Of a stretch of DNA of 33,981 bases, positions 15,947 to 21,928 are shown in pieces. The notes under the pieces were generated by a model that ran no database searches, was not told the origin of the DNA, and saw nothing but the letters and a program-made list of their open reading frames with translations. The DNA comes from a virus. The DNA is taken from the IMG/VR virus record IMGVR_UViG_3300044941_000187, positions 1 through 33,981 of that record, one strand, 5' to 3'. Position 1 is the first letter of the stretch. Each line of letters starts with the position of its first letter. The position numbers and the translations under genes are program-made.

Positions 15947-15974
15947 TGAAGCTGATTGGTGGAAACACAGATAA
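15819..15974 (+). CDS. Small single-span membrane protein
   Basis: The 51-aa product begins MSEIIIGVALFLLALCLIVLWGQG, one membrane helix at residues about 3-22, followed by a basic/aromatic tail (RWHDVRIRRLEAHKWPPPDEADWW). The start lies seven bases after a GGGGG ribosome-like site, whereas the longer frame upstream overlaps the peptidase. It could be a holin- or spanin-like lysis helper given the peptidase neighbour, but nothing proves it. It lies +1 relative to the peptidase frame across the C-tract, so a slip would fuse the two. Confidence 0.55.
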   Translation: MSEIIIGVALFLLALCLIVLWGQGRWHDVRIRRLEAHKWPPPDEADWWKHR

Positions 15975-15984
15975 GGGGATTTCA

Positions 15985-17046
15985 ATGCGTTCTTTTGTGT
16001 TGGTTGTTTTGCTCGTGTTCTTGGGTTCGCTTGAAGCGAACCCGCCTTGCTGGGGCCAAGCCCCCTTTGGGCCGGTCGGCCCTCCTATGGCTCCGTATTC
16101 GCCTGTTGCCTCGACTCCATCCTATTCGTGGGTTTGGTCTGATGGTGATCTCGTCCCTGCGGGTTGGATCGCTCTGCACGACGGGAGCCGCTACGTCGGT
16201 CGATTACAACCGGATACGGGGCTGTTTGTTTGGAGCAAGACTGGCAAGCAGGTTGATTTGGCAGCCCTTGTCGCTGAACATAATCCATCGCGTGGAGCAA
16301 GGCCAGCAGGGGCTTTACCGATTTCGCAGGGGCCAAAACCAGAACCCGGAGTGTGCGAACCTGACGATGCCCCTTGCGGTCGAGAAAATTGTAAACATTG
16401 CGGTGGCAAACCAAAACCAAAAAAAGAGGAATACCTTATCGCCCAAAAAGCCGAGTTTCCACCCGTCGATCAACCCAACCCACGCGACAAAATCCCGCAG
16501 GGTGGGGTGGTGGTGGAGAAGTTATCAAGCACCGAGAAATTCACTTGTCGAGGTAAGGAGTGTACACGAGCTGAGGCGATGGCTGCTCTCGACGCTGCGG
16601 GGTCTGTCCCTGACGACGCCAACGCTCTCAGACTCACCGTGATTGGGTCAGACTTTGCGAGAGCAAAGTTTCTGACCGACTGGAAACAATCGCCAGACTT
16701 GGCCTTCTGGCGTGATAAGTTCCTCGTGACCGAATATCTGCCAGACCATTGGAGAATTAAAGACGGTGGATTCAAGGCACCTGCCGATGCCCTCGAACCG
16801 GTCGTCTATCTGCAAAAGCCGGATGGGACGGTGTTGTACCGTCTCGATAATTGGAAGCCCGGAGAAGATGCGCCGTTGCTTGCAAAAGCACTGCGCGATA
16901 AAGTCCCCGGCTATGACCCTGCCAAAGACCCGACCCCAAAAGGGTCGGGTGACTCCAAAACCAAAATCCCACCCGAAGTGCTGTGGCTTGTCGCCATCGG
17001 GGCTCTGGTGGCTGTGGTGCTGTTGTGGAGGAAAGTGAATGCCTGA
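15985..17046 (+). CDS. Exported, membrane-anchored protein of unknown function
   Basis: The ATG at 15985 follows AAGGGG; the 13 codons upstream were rejected. The 353-aa protein has an N-terminal signal sequence (MRSFVLVVLLVFLGSLEA), a Pro-rich stretch, CEPDDAPCGRENCKHCGG (metal- or disulphide-forming Cys at about 127-142), a middle domain (LRLTVIGSDFARAKFLTDWKQSPDLAFWRDKFLVTEYLPDHWR...VVYLQKPDGTVLYRLDNW), and a C-terminal membrane helix (VLWLVAIGALVAVVLLWRK). I recall similar proteins in planctomycetes, with a possibly thioredoxin-like fold but no CxxC in that domain. The 3' end overlaps the next gene by eight bases. A perfect hairpin (GGGTTCGCT/AGCGAACCC, 16023-16043) lies in the signal-peptide codons. 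Confidence 0.6.
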   Translation: MRSFVLVVLLVFLGSLEANPPCWGQAPFGPVGPPMAPYSPVASTPSYSWVWSDGDLVPAGWIALHDGSRYVGRLQPDTGLFVWSKTGKQVDLAALVAEHNPSRGARPAGALPISQGPKPEPGVCEPDDAPCGRENCKHCGGKPKPKKEEYLIAQKAEFPPVDQPNPRDKIPQGGVVVEKLSSTEKFTCRGKECTRAEAMAALDAAGSVPDDANALRLTVIGSDFARAKFLTDWKQSPDLAFWRDKFLVTEYLPDHWRIKDGGFKAPADALEPVVYLQKPDGTVLYRLDNWKPGEDAPLLAKALRDKVPGYDPAKDPTPKGSGDSKTKIPPEVLWLVAIGALVAVVLLWRKVNA

Positions 17047-17377
17047 TTTCCTACCCGAAAATTCCGGCCTGCCTTTACTGCTCCTCGTTGGGGCAATCGG
17101 GGTAGGGTTTGCGATCTGGAAAAAGGGTAATCTGAAAAATCTGGGGGAGGTGATCCAAAATCTCAGGTCTAACGACCTGCTTCGGCCTGCTCTGGCTATC
17201 GCAAGCCAACACCCAATGCTCCTATCGTTGGTCAAAAGTGCAACCTCACTTTCCGATCTGCGAGTTGTCGCAAAACTCCTCAAGGAGTTGATCGAGTGTT
17301 TAGAAAAACAACAACCTACCCCACAACTACCCGTTGCCCCACAACCCGAACCGACGCCCCCTGTTGACCCGAAGTGA
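17039..17377 (+). CDS. Small membrane protein with helical and Pro-rich parts
   Basis: The 112-aa product has one membrane helix near the N-terminus (GLPLLLLVGAIGVGFAIWKKG, about residues 10-30), a helical domain (LVKSATSLSDLRVVAKLLKELIECLEKQ) and a Pro-rich tail (QPTPQLPVAPQPEPTPPVDPK). GGAGGA before the start and the overlap with the previous gene show coupling. The topology fits a holin or an anchor for the preceding membrane protein. The family is not recognised. Confidence 0.55.
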   Translation: MPDFLPENSGLPLLLLVGAIGVGFAIWKKGNLKNLGEVIQNLRSNDLLRPALAIASQHPMLLSLVKSATSLSDLRVVAKLLKELIECLEKQQPTPQLPVAPQPEPTPPVDPK

Positions 17378-17385
17378 GAACCGGA

Positions 17386-17724
17386 ATGATCTCCACCCTC
17401 TTGTCGCTTCTTGTTTCCCTCGCTCCCAACCCGGTTGAGATCGAGGTCGCTACACTCTACGGAATCCGCTCACTGGATCAAGCTCAACTGCTTTACAAGA
17501 TCGCCGAAAAGCAACTCGAAGACATCGAGTGGTATTGGGAACAATCAGGCGATCCTCGCTGGTTTCGCTTGTGGAGCAGTGCCAAATACAAGCGGCTCGT
17601 TTTCGGAGAGCTTCGTTATGCTCTTGATCGACAATGGGGGCTTACTTGGCAAGAGCATCACCTAAACCGATTGCAGACACTCCTTGCCGATACACCCTTA
17701 CCCTCACCCTATGTAGGAGATTGA
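17386..17724 (+). CDS. Small protein with hydrophobic N-terminus, unknown
   Basis: The 112-aa protein begins MISTLLSLLVSLAPNPVEIEVATLYG (a weak signal or membrane segment), then a helical part: QAQLLYKIAEKQLEDIEWYWEQSGDPRWFRLWSSAKYKRL. A GTG at 17374 overlapping the previous stop is an equally possible start and would add four residues. It is one of five short genes packed end to end before the AP2 gene. No family is recognised. Confidence 0.5.
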   Translation: MISTLLSLLVSLAPNPVEIEVATLYGIRSLDQAQLLYKIAEKQLEDIEWYWEQSGDPRWFRLWSSAKYKRLVFGELRYALDRQWGLTWQEHHLNRLQTLLADTPLPSPYVGD

Positions 17725-17725
17725 T

Positions 17726-17878
17726 ATGACGGCTATCGAATGGTTAGGTTTATTTGCGACAGTGCTGCCTGTGATAATCAAAGCAGCCCACGCCTACGGG
17801 TATGAGTTACCCCTATTGTCGGCTCTCTCTGATTGGATTGCAGCCCGAGAAACAACACAGAAGCCAACGGGTGTGTGA
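17726..17878 (+). CDS. Small hydrophobic protein, 50 aa
   Basis: The frame reads MTAIEWLGLFATVLPVIIKAAHAYGYELPLLSALSDW..., 50 residues, with TAGGAGATTGAT just before the ATG. It has a hydrophobic N-terminal half and a charged tail. Its TGA shares bases with the next ATG (TGATG), a coupled pair. It begins one base after the previous stop codon. No function can be assigned; small hydrophobic proteins near peptidase genes are sometimes lysis proteins. Confidence 0.55.
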   Translation: MTAIEWLGLFATVLPVIIKAAHAYGYELPLLSALSDWIAARETTQKPTGV

Positions 17879-18174
17879 TGAAAAAGGAATGGGTGATCGC
17901 TGGTGTTCTCGGCCTTGTCGCGTTTCTGTGGTTCAACCCGCAGCTGTTGCACATCAACCTGAAACCGTCGCCGGCTACCCCCTCTCCGACGCCTAATCCT
18001 GACGGAAAACAAGTTGGAGTGGTGCAAGCCCGACGCCTTGAAATCCTCGACGCAAACGGCAAGGTTGCCATAGTTTTCGACACAACAAACACCGGGTCGC
18101 CGATTGCCATCGTGAATGACGACGGCAGGGCCATAACAATCGACCTCGTCAAAATCGCCCGATACGCAAAATAA
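17878..18174 (+). CDS. Membrane-anchored small beta-repeat protein
   Basis: The 98-aa product begins MKKEWVIAGVLGLVAFLWF, a membrane helix, then a Pro/Ser/Thr linker (KPSPATPSPTPNPDG) and a domain (VQARRLEILDANGKVAIVFDTTNTGSPIAIVNDDGRAITIDL). The motif LEILDANGK..IV..... .IVNDDGRA resembles short beta repeats (rLelvDanGrvra) that I recall in planctomycete surface and fibre-like proteins. The start overlaps the previous stop; the longer frame from 17833 was rejected. Confidence 0.55.
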   Translation: MKKEWVIAGVLGLVAFLWFNPQLLHINLKPSPATPSPTPNPDGKQVGVVQARRLEILDANGKVAIVFDTTNTGSPIAIVNDDGRAITIDLVKIARYAK

Positions 18175-18184
18175 GGAGCTACTC

Positions 18185-18388
18185 ATGGGAATCGCAGAAC
18201 AAATCCGCAAGTGCATCGCAGCCGAGATCGGGGCTCAATCGACCTCGTTGCTTGACCCTTACATTGACCGAATTGTTGCAAGGGCAGTCGAGGTCATTAC
18301 ACCCGCCGTGACCGAAGCCGTGACAGCAACAATCCGCAAAGAAATCCAAGAAGAAATGGCAGCCATGTTCACAGAACAAGCAGCCTAA
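18185..18388 (+). CDS. Small helical protein, unknown
   Basis: The 67-aa product MGIAEQIRKCIAAEIGAQSTSLLDPYIDRIVARAVEVITPAVTEAVTATIRKEIQEEM looks entirely helical with heptad-like spacing, possibly a small oligomer. AAGGAGCTACTC precedes the ATG, a good ribosome site. A perfect hairpin follows five bases after the stop. No family is recognised. Confidence 0.6.
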   Translation: MGIAEQIRKCIAAEIGAQSTSLLDPYIDRIVARAVEVITPAVTEAVTATIRKEIQEEMAAMFTEQAA

Positions 18389-18392
18389 CATC

Positions 18393-18410
18393 GGGTCGCA
18401 TAAGCGACCC
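18393..18410 (+). terminator. Perfect 7-bp hairpin
   Basis: GGGTCGC-ATAA-GCGACCC, directly after the 67-aa gene and before the AP2 gene. No U-tract follows. It may attenuate transcription between the two genes. Confidence 0.4.
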
Positions 18411-18446
18411 ACAATCAAAAACACATCAAATCAGGGGAGGGTTGAC

Positions 18447-18788
18447 ATGGTCGCTTCTGTTAATCCTCCCCCTGACACTTCAGATCGAGAAGAGCGAGAA
18501 GAGCGAGTGGCCCGTCTGTCTCGCCTCGCAGAATCTCGACTTCCCCTCTTCTCTGACGATCCTCCCCCCGAACAAATCGCCAACGGGTTATTGCGACTAC
18601 TCCGAGCTATGGCAAAAGGGGTGAGCTACGATCACTCCAAAAACAAGTGGCGTGTGCGAGCTTCTTTCGGCAAAGGCCGCAAAGCAGGAGTGACGCAAAA
18701 ACGCCAGCATCTCGGTTGGTTTAGCAGTGAGGCCGAAGCGATTCGAGCTGCCCTAACCTGGTCTCCGCCGGTTGACGATTCCAGTTAG
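18447..18788 (+). CDS. AP2-domain-like DNA-binding protein
   Basis: The 113-aa protein has a charged N-terminus, then residues about 58-106: VSYDHSKNKWRVRASFGKGRKAGVTQKRQHLGWFSSEAEAIRAAL. The three-strand-plus-helix pattern with W-R-R and HLG.F.. .EAI.A resembles the AP2/ERF-type DNA-binding fold seen in phage homing endonucleases and integrases. No nuclease domain is attached. AGGGGAGG lies before the ATG. It may be a regulator at the end of the rightward late operon. Tandem hairpins follow. Confidence 0.6.
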   Translation: MVASVNPPPDTSDREEREERVARLSRLAESRLPLFSDDPPPEQIANGLLRLLRAMAKGVSYDHSKNKWRVRASFGKGRKAGVTQKRQHLGWFSSEAEAIRAALTWSPPVDDSS

Positions 18789-18822
18789 AGGTGGCGGCGG
18801 AAAGCCCCACCCCGTCAGGGTT

Positions 18823-18891
18823 GACCTGTCGGAGTACCGACAGGTCGCCGTAGCATGAGCAGGAAGACTACGGCGGCTACAACGAGCAGCC
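18823..18891 (+). other. Three consecutive hairpins, possible terminator or structured RNA
   Basis: First GACCTGTCGG-AGTA-CCGACAGGTC (perfect 10 bp, 18823-18846), then GCCGTAG/CTACGGC with a 14-nt loop (18847-18874), then GGCT/AGCC (18875-18891). They follow each other without gaps in the convergent space between the rightward AP2 gene and the leftward 53-aa gene. This is where a bidirectional terminator is expected, though no T-run is present. The remainder to 18968 shows no gene. Confidence 0.5.
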
Positions 18892-18968
18892 AGTCGTGAA
18901 GTCAAGGGCAGTAGGAATGGAACAGGGAATTTGGGCGATTTTGCGTCTTCCAGATTTTCAGGAACGGT

Positions 18969-19130
18969 TCATCGTGTCCAGAGTGTTTGACGGTGTGCAT
19001 AACCGTCAAAACCGTCATCCCATTTGATCAGAAGCAAAAAGTGATCTTCTCCGAACCCGATCACTGTTCCTTCACGATAGGCTCCGGTTCGGGTGACCAC
19101 GCGGTCACCAATTTTGAACGTGCTATCCAT
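18969..19130 (-). CDS. Small leftward protein, 53 aa, SH3/KOW-like
   Basis: Translation of the complement gives MDSTFKIGDRVVTRTGAYREG, then TVIGFGEDHFLLLIKWDDG and a short tail ending QTLWTR. The pattern (G-D-R-V then G-x-V, then hh.W.D) is that of small KOW/SH3-like barrels. AAGGAG lies seven bases before the start (complement of 19138-19143). A promoter-like TTGCAT-16-TATAGT lies about 70-95 bases upstream. The function is unknown; such barrels bind nucleic acid or protein partners. Confidence 0.65.
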   Translation of the reverse strand: MDSTFKIGDRVVTRTGAYREGTVIGFGEDHFLLLIKWDDGFDGYAHRQTLWTR

Positions 19131-19199
19131 TTTGAGGCTCCTTGAGGCTCTTGGCCTCGGTTAGTTTGTTTTTGTCGCGTCACTTGCGACCACACCTAT

Positions 19200-19227
19200 A
19201 CTATAGACATATTCGTTCATAATGCAA
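19200..19227 (-). promoter_or_regulatory. Leftward sigma-70-like promoter
   Basis: On the complement: TTGCAT (19222-19227), 16-bp spacer, TATAGT (19200-19205). It points at the 53-aa gene. The -10 overlaps TATACTATA, similar to the inverted repeat near 580-620, suggesting a shared repressor site. Confidence 0.5.
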
Positions 19228-19304
19228 TAGGTGTATACGAAAAATTTCTCAAATTTCCCGAAATAGTTCTAGACCCCCGTGAAAACAAGGGGTTTTCGTG
19301 CGGT

Positions 19305-19562
19305 CTATTTTTCGGAATTCTTTCCTGTTTCGACCAATTCGAGCCCAAGAATTTGGAGAATGGGCCACAATTTGCCCGTCGATAGGCTCGATTTCCGCTG
19401 TCGGTATCGCACAATCGTGGGGATTGTGATGTCTCCACCGATCTCCCTGACCATCTGGCAGATCGCGTAGGAGGTCAGCTTAAGGCGATCCATTGCAGCG
19501 ATGACCTGCTCGCGGATAGGATCGGCCTTCGGGTCGATAGATTCTTTCGTTCGCTTGCTCAT
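19305..19562 (-). CDS. Small HTH regulator
   Basis: The 85-aa product starts MSKRTKESIDPKADPIREQVIAAMDRLKLTSYAICQMVREIGG, then DITIPTIVRYRQRKSSLSTGKLWPILQILGLELV. This is a Cro/XRE-type helix-turn-helix (SYAICQMV...TIPTIVRY) ending in the PILQILGLEL phrase that I associate with planctomycete HTH proteins. GGAGA lies nine bases before the chosen ATG; an upstream in-frame ATG at 19598 was rejected. It lies in a control region with repeated GATAGGTATAG-like sites, so it is the best candidate repressor of the original phage switch. Confidence 0.7.
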   Translation of the reverse strand: MSKRTKESIDPKADPIREQVIAAMDRLKLTSYAICQMVREIGGDITIPTIVRYRQRKSSLSTGKLWPILQILGLELVETGKNSEK

Positions 19563-19579
19563 TATTATAATCTCCGTTG

Positions 19580-19618
19580 GGATAGTATTAGTATGCACGG
19601 ATAGGTATAGACGAGCAA
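19580..19618 (-). promoter_or_regulatory. HTH promoter region with paired operator-like sites
   Basis: The forward strand reads GGATAGTATTAG (19580-19591) and GGATAGGTATAG (19599-19610), two near-copies 19 bp apart. On the complement TTGCTC (19613-19618) and TACTAA/TACTAT could be -35 and -10. The 11-mer GATAGGTATAG is identical at 602-612 within the large inverted repeat. This looks like an operator region for a repressor, probably the adjacent HTH protein. Confidence 0.4.
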
Positions 19619-19677
19619 GGGGGATTGTGGGGGGAGTGCGGGCCGCGGCCGCCGGGGGGATCGAATCGCTAGGTCGG

Positions 19678-20043
19678 CTAAATCAAAGGGTCTAAGGGAG
19701 GATTCACTTCATTCCAGACTACCCCGTGACAGCAGGAGTAGTCCTTTTTTTGTTCGATCATATCGGCGAGGGTCTCTCGCCGATCATGATCGGCAAAATA
19801 AGACAGATCGTCAAAATTATCCTTATCCCGAAGCCAAGCGACGGCTTCGGACCGGGAAGCGAAGTACCACCAGACCGCATGCCCAGTCATCGCTCGCAGG
19901 CGACTGAGCCGAAATCCGGGGGTAACTGCTCCCTCCGGGGTGGCGTATATTCCCATACGCACCAAAATGAGGCCATCTGGCCTGACTTCGTATTTTTGCG
20001 TGGGGTCGGCCACCCCCACGACAAACGGGTTCTTGTTTGGCAT
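19678..20043 (-). CDS. Leftward cassette protein, unknown
   Basis: The 121-aa product (MPNKNPFVVGVADPTQKYEVRPDGLILVRMGIYATPEGAVTPGFRLSRLRAMTGHAVWWYFASRSEAVAWLRD...) is supported by AAGGAGAT seven bases before the ATG and by GC-rich codon use like its neighbours. Short sensible beta and helix segments suggest a real folded protein. It is the last gene of a leftward set starting at 21363. Its leader repeats the leader of the 275-aa gene. No family is recognised. Confidence 0.65.
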   Translation of the reverse strand: MPNKNPFVVGVADPTQKYEVRPDGLILVRMGIYATPEGAVTPGFRLSRLRAMTGHAVWWYFASRSEAVAWLRDKDNFDDLSYFADHDRRETLADMIEQKKDYSCCHGVVWNEVNPPLDPLI

Positions 20044-20128
20044 GATGAAATCTCCTTTGCGGGGCGGTGTCCCCGCGTGAATGCTTTGTCAACGGATAGC
20101 GCCGCAACGCCCGGCGCTGGGGCATTAA
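20044..20128 (-). repeat. Duplicated leader element, copy A
   Basis: Read on the complement: TAATGCCCCAGCGCCG, a GC-rich stem (GCGCCGGGCGTTGCGGCGC), CCGTTGACAAAGCATTCACGCGG, the hairpin GCGGGG...CCCCGC and then AAAGGAGAT before the ATG. Copy B (20953-21040) repeats this order with about the same spacing. Here the first TAA is the stop of the 275-aa gene. Both copies can also encode a short frame starting MPQRR. Confidence 0.65.
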
Positions 20129-20952
20129 TTCCCCCAGGGGGGCGGAAGGTCAGCAGCGGGGCCACGGTATCTAGGCTGCATGACATCGGCCGAGGCTGAC
20201 TCGGTGTCAACCTCAATGTCACACCGCCTGATTGCGGCTTCGACCTCAGCGGGGATGACCGACCCGCCGAAATCGACCGTGACGACGTAGCCACGTTCGT
20301 CCGGAGAATCGTCGAGGCAGGCGATGGTGCTGGCACCATCCCCATGCCAGACCTCCCCCACCTTCATTTCTTCGATGCGCGCCCCAGCCTCAGGCGCGCG
20401 GAAGTGAAGAGCATCGACGAGCGGCTGGAGCGACTCCAGACGCTCCTCGTTTGTCATGACCCAGGTGTAACCTGGATCGGGGATGAGCTCCCACTCAGCA
20501 ACGGCCTGATCGCCAAGCGCCTCGATCTCTGCCGCATCGCGGCAGAATTGGGATTCCCCAGCGAGGCGAGCGGTCGCCGGGAACATGAACCGCCATGCGG
20601 CGGAGATCAGCGGGTCGTCGGTGTGCGTGTCCGGGGAGGACACGACAAACTCGGCCAGCTTGCGGAGGGCGGCGCGCTCAACGCCGCCGAGTTTGGCGGG
20701 GCCTTCCCATCCAGGAGGGGGAGGGACGAAGGGGGAGGCGTCCAGGACGACCCTCGCGGCCCATCGGTGGATTGATTTTTCCGCCCACGGGTCTTGCATG
20801 AAGTGGGCGTGCAGCAGACGGGCACAGTGTGCCCCGGCGACCGCCCATCTTTTTGCTGTCCGCGCCTTGCGGCGCGGCGGAAGAACTGGATTAACGCGGC
20901 CGAAAAGCCGCCGAACAAACATATCAGCTGCGAAAATTCCGATCGATAACAT
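20125..20952 (-). CDS. Leftward cassette protein of 275 aa, unknown
   Basis: The protein begins MLSIGIFAADMFVRRLFGRVNPVL, then a basic, helical region (AKRWAVAGAHCARLLHAHFMQDPWAEKSIHRWAARVV), a middle part with PPPPGWEGPAKLGGVERAALRKLAEFVVSSPD, and an acidic C-terminus (YVVTVDFGGSVIPAEVEAAIRRCDIEVD). AAGGAGAT precedes the ATG by seven bases. Codon use is GC-rich, and the opposite strand is also open over long stretches, as expected from high GC. No family is recognised; position in a regulated leftward operon suggests an accessory or early function. Confidence 0.65.
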   Translation of the reverse strand: MLSIGIFAADMFVRRLFGRVNPVLPPRRKARTAKRWAVAGAHCARLLHAHFMQDPWAEKSIHRWAARVVLDASPFVPPPPGWEGPAKLGGVERAALRKLAEFVVSSPDTHTDDPLISAAWRFMFPATARLAGESQFCRDAAEIEALGDQAVAEWELIPDPGYTWVMTNEERLESLQPLVDALHFRAPEAGARIEEMKVGEVWHGDGASTIACLDDSPDERGYVVTVDFGGSVIPAEVEAAIRRCDIEVDTESASADVMQPRYRGPAADLPPPWGN

Positions 20953-21040
20953 GTTTTATCTCCTTGATGCGGGGCAATCCCGCGTAAATGCCGCCTTGTG
21001 ACGGCCAGCGCCCGCACGTCGCGGCGCTGGGGCATTAACC
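20953..21040 (-). repeat. Duplicated leader element, copy B
   Basis: Matches copy A: TTAATGCCCCAGCGCCG at the far end, a stem CAGCGC...GCGCTG, GGCATTTACGCGGG, hairpin GCGGG-ATTGC-CCCGC and AAGGAGAT before the 275-aa gene. Here no gene ends at the TAA, so a gene that once lay upstream may have been lost, or the element moved as a unit. Confidence 0.65.
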
Positions 21041-21165
21041 CGCCACGCCTGGCGGGCCACTCTGCACATCTCATCCCCCGCCATCGCCGTGCGGGCGGGG
21101 GAAAGATCACTGGGTAACATCCCGGCGAGGCCGGGATGTCGAATGCCCGTTTAGGGCATTTTCAC
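21041..21165 (-). other. Cluster of hairpins between leftward genes
   Basis: Four stems lie within 125 nt: CCCGCC-ACGCCT-GGCGGG, CCCCCGCC/GGCGGGGG, CATCCCGG-CGAGG-CCGGGATG and ATGCCC-GTTTA-GGGCAT, the last followed on the forward strand by TTTT. Together with copy B of the leader, the 213-nt gap holds no gene but much potential RNA structure. It may be a small RNA, a processed leader or an attenuator. Confidence 0.45.
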
Positions 21166-21363
21166 TCATTTTTTGGTTTTGATCAGGTACTTGGTACCCC
21201 CATCGACACCGATGACATCCCCGTTACGGATGTCACCATCGAGAATTGCCGAATCGATCCACTCCCGATGGCTTGGGGGTAGTTGGTCTCGGTGAATCCA
21301 AATCCCATGGGCGCACTGTCCGTTGAAGCGTTTGGCTTTCCAGTTCAGTTTCTTCTTTTTCAT
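21166..21363 (-). CDS. Small basic leftward protein, 65 aa
   Basis: The product reads MKKKKLNWKAKRFNGQCAHGIWIHRDQLPPSHREWIDSAILDGDIRNGDVIGVDGGTKYLIKTKK. It is rich in Lys at both ends and may bind nucleic acid. AGGAGAG lies before the ATG. It is the first gene after the leftward promoter at 21450-21477 and faces the XRE gene, a position often taken by Cro- or antirepressor-like proteins. No family is recognised. Confidence 0.65.
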   Translation of the reverse strand: MKKKKLNWKAKRFNGQCAHGIWIHRDQLPPSHREWIDSAILDGDIRNGDVIGVDGGTKYLIKTKK

Positions 21364-21449
21364 CTTTTTCTCTCCTATTCAAGTTTGTTTTGTCTGGGGG
21401 TCGTCGGTGATCACCTTGATCCACCCTGTTATTCGCCCCTCACACCCAT

Positions 21450-21477
21450 ATATTATCCCGGCGGGCTAAAAAGTCAA
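21450..21477 (-). promoter_or_regulatory. Leftward promoter of the cassette
   Basis: On the complement TTGACT (21472-21477), 16 bp, TAATAT (21450-21455), close to the sigma-70 consensus, about 90 nt upstream of the 65-aa gene. It faces the XRE gene start, forming a divergent control region of 178 nt (21364-21541) that also holds the palindrome GGTGATCACC (near 21408-21417). Confidence 0.6.
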
Positions 21478-21529
21478 CAAAAAATCTGATTTTTTTCAAA
21501 AAATTTTTCCCACCAGGCTCAGAGCTTGG

Positions 21530-21541
21530 TATCCTAACCCT
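21530..21541 (+). promoter_or_regulatory. -10 element directly before the XRE start: possible leaderless mRNA
   Basis: TATCCT at 21530-21535 lies six bases before the ATG at 21542, with TTCCCA at the -35 distance (17 bp). No Shine-Dalgarno sequence is present, unlike all other genes of the block. Transcription would begin at or near the A of ATG, as for lambda cI from its maintenance promoter. Confidence 0.45.
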
Positions 21542-21790
21542 ATGGACACACAAACACACGCTGAGATTGCTGCACGTCTGCGGGCAGCAAGGGCACGTGC
21601 CCGATTATCGCAGGCTGCCGCCGGTCAGATGGCCGGCGGGCTATCGTATGTCACGATGTGCCGATTCGAGCGGGGGCAGCGGCTCCCATCGCTCGACACT
21701 CTGTACACGCTCGCCGAGGTGTACGGCGTGACGATATACGACCTGATCCCGCCGCGGAGGATGCGAGATGCTGTCGATGTAAGCCATTGA
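21542..21790 (+). CDS. XRE-family repressor-like protein
   Basis: The 82-aa protein (HAEIAARLRAARARARLSQAAAGQMAGGLSYVTMCRFERGQRLPSLDTLYTLAEVYGVTIYDLIPP) is a clear XRE/Cro-CI type helix-turn-helix: LSQAAAGQM-x-TMCRFERGQRLPSLDTL. It lacks a cleavable C-terminal domain. It sits between divergent promoters and upstream of two promoters sharing the palindrome TGATATCATGATATCA, so it probably represses them. The start codon has no ribosome site (possible leaderless mRNA). Confidence 0.85.
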   Translation: MDTQTHAEIAARLRAARARARLSQAAAGQMAGGLSYVTMCRFERGQRLPSLDTLYTLAEVYGVTIYDLIPPRRMRDAVDVSH

Positions 21791-21852
21791 CTGGCTTACT
21801 ACGGGGGAAAAATTTGCAAAAAAAAAATTTGCAAAAAAAATTTTTTTTCCTC

Positions 21853-21887
21853 TTGCATTCCGTCCCGATTATGATATCATGATATCA
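21853..21887 (+). promoter_or_regulatory. Rightward promoter with palindromic operator
   Basis: TTGCAT (21853-21858), 16 bp, TATCAT (21875-21880). A perfect 16-bp palindrome, TGATATCATGATATCA (21872-21887), covers the -10. Repeated AATTTGCAAAAAAAA upstream (21805-21850) could serve as an UP element. The palindrome recurs at 22483-22495 in the next promoter. Confidence 0.65.
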
Positions 21888-21928
21888 GACACACGGGGAA
21901 TTGGCCCCGTGGAAAAGGAGATGCAAAA

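Noticed and set aside
20344-21001. Long forward-strand frames opposite the 275-aa gene
   Set aside because: High GC removes stops on the opposite strand; the leftward gene has the ribosome site and leader.
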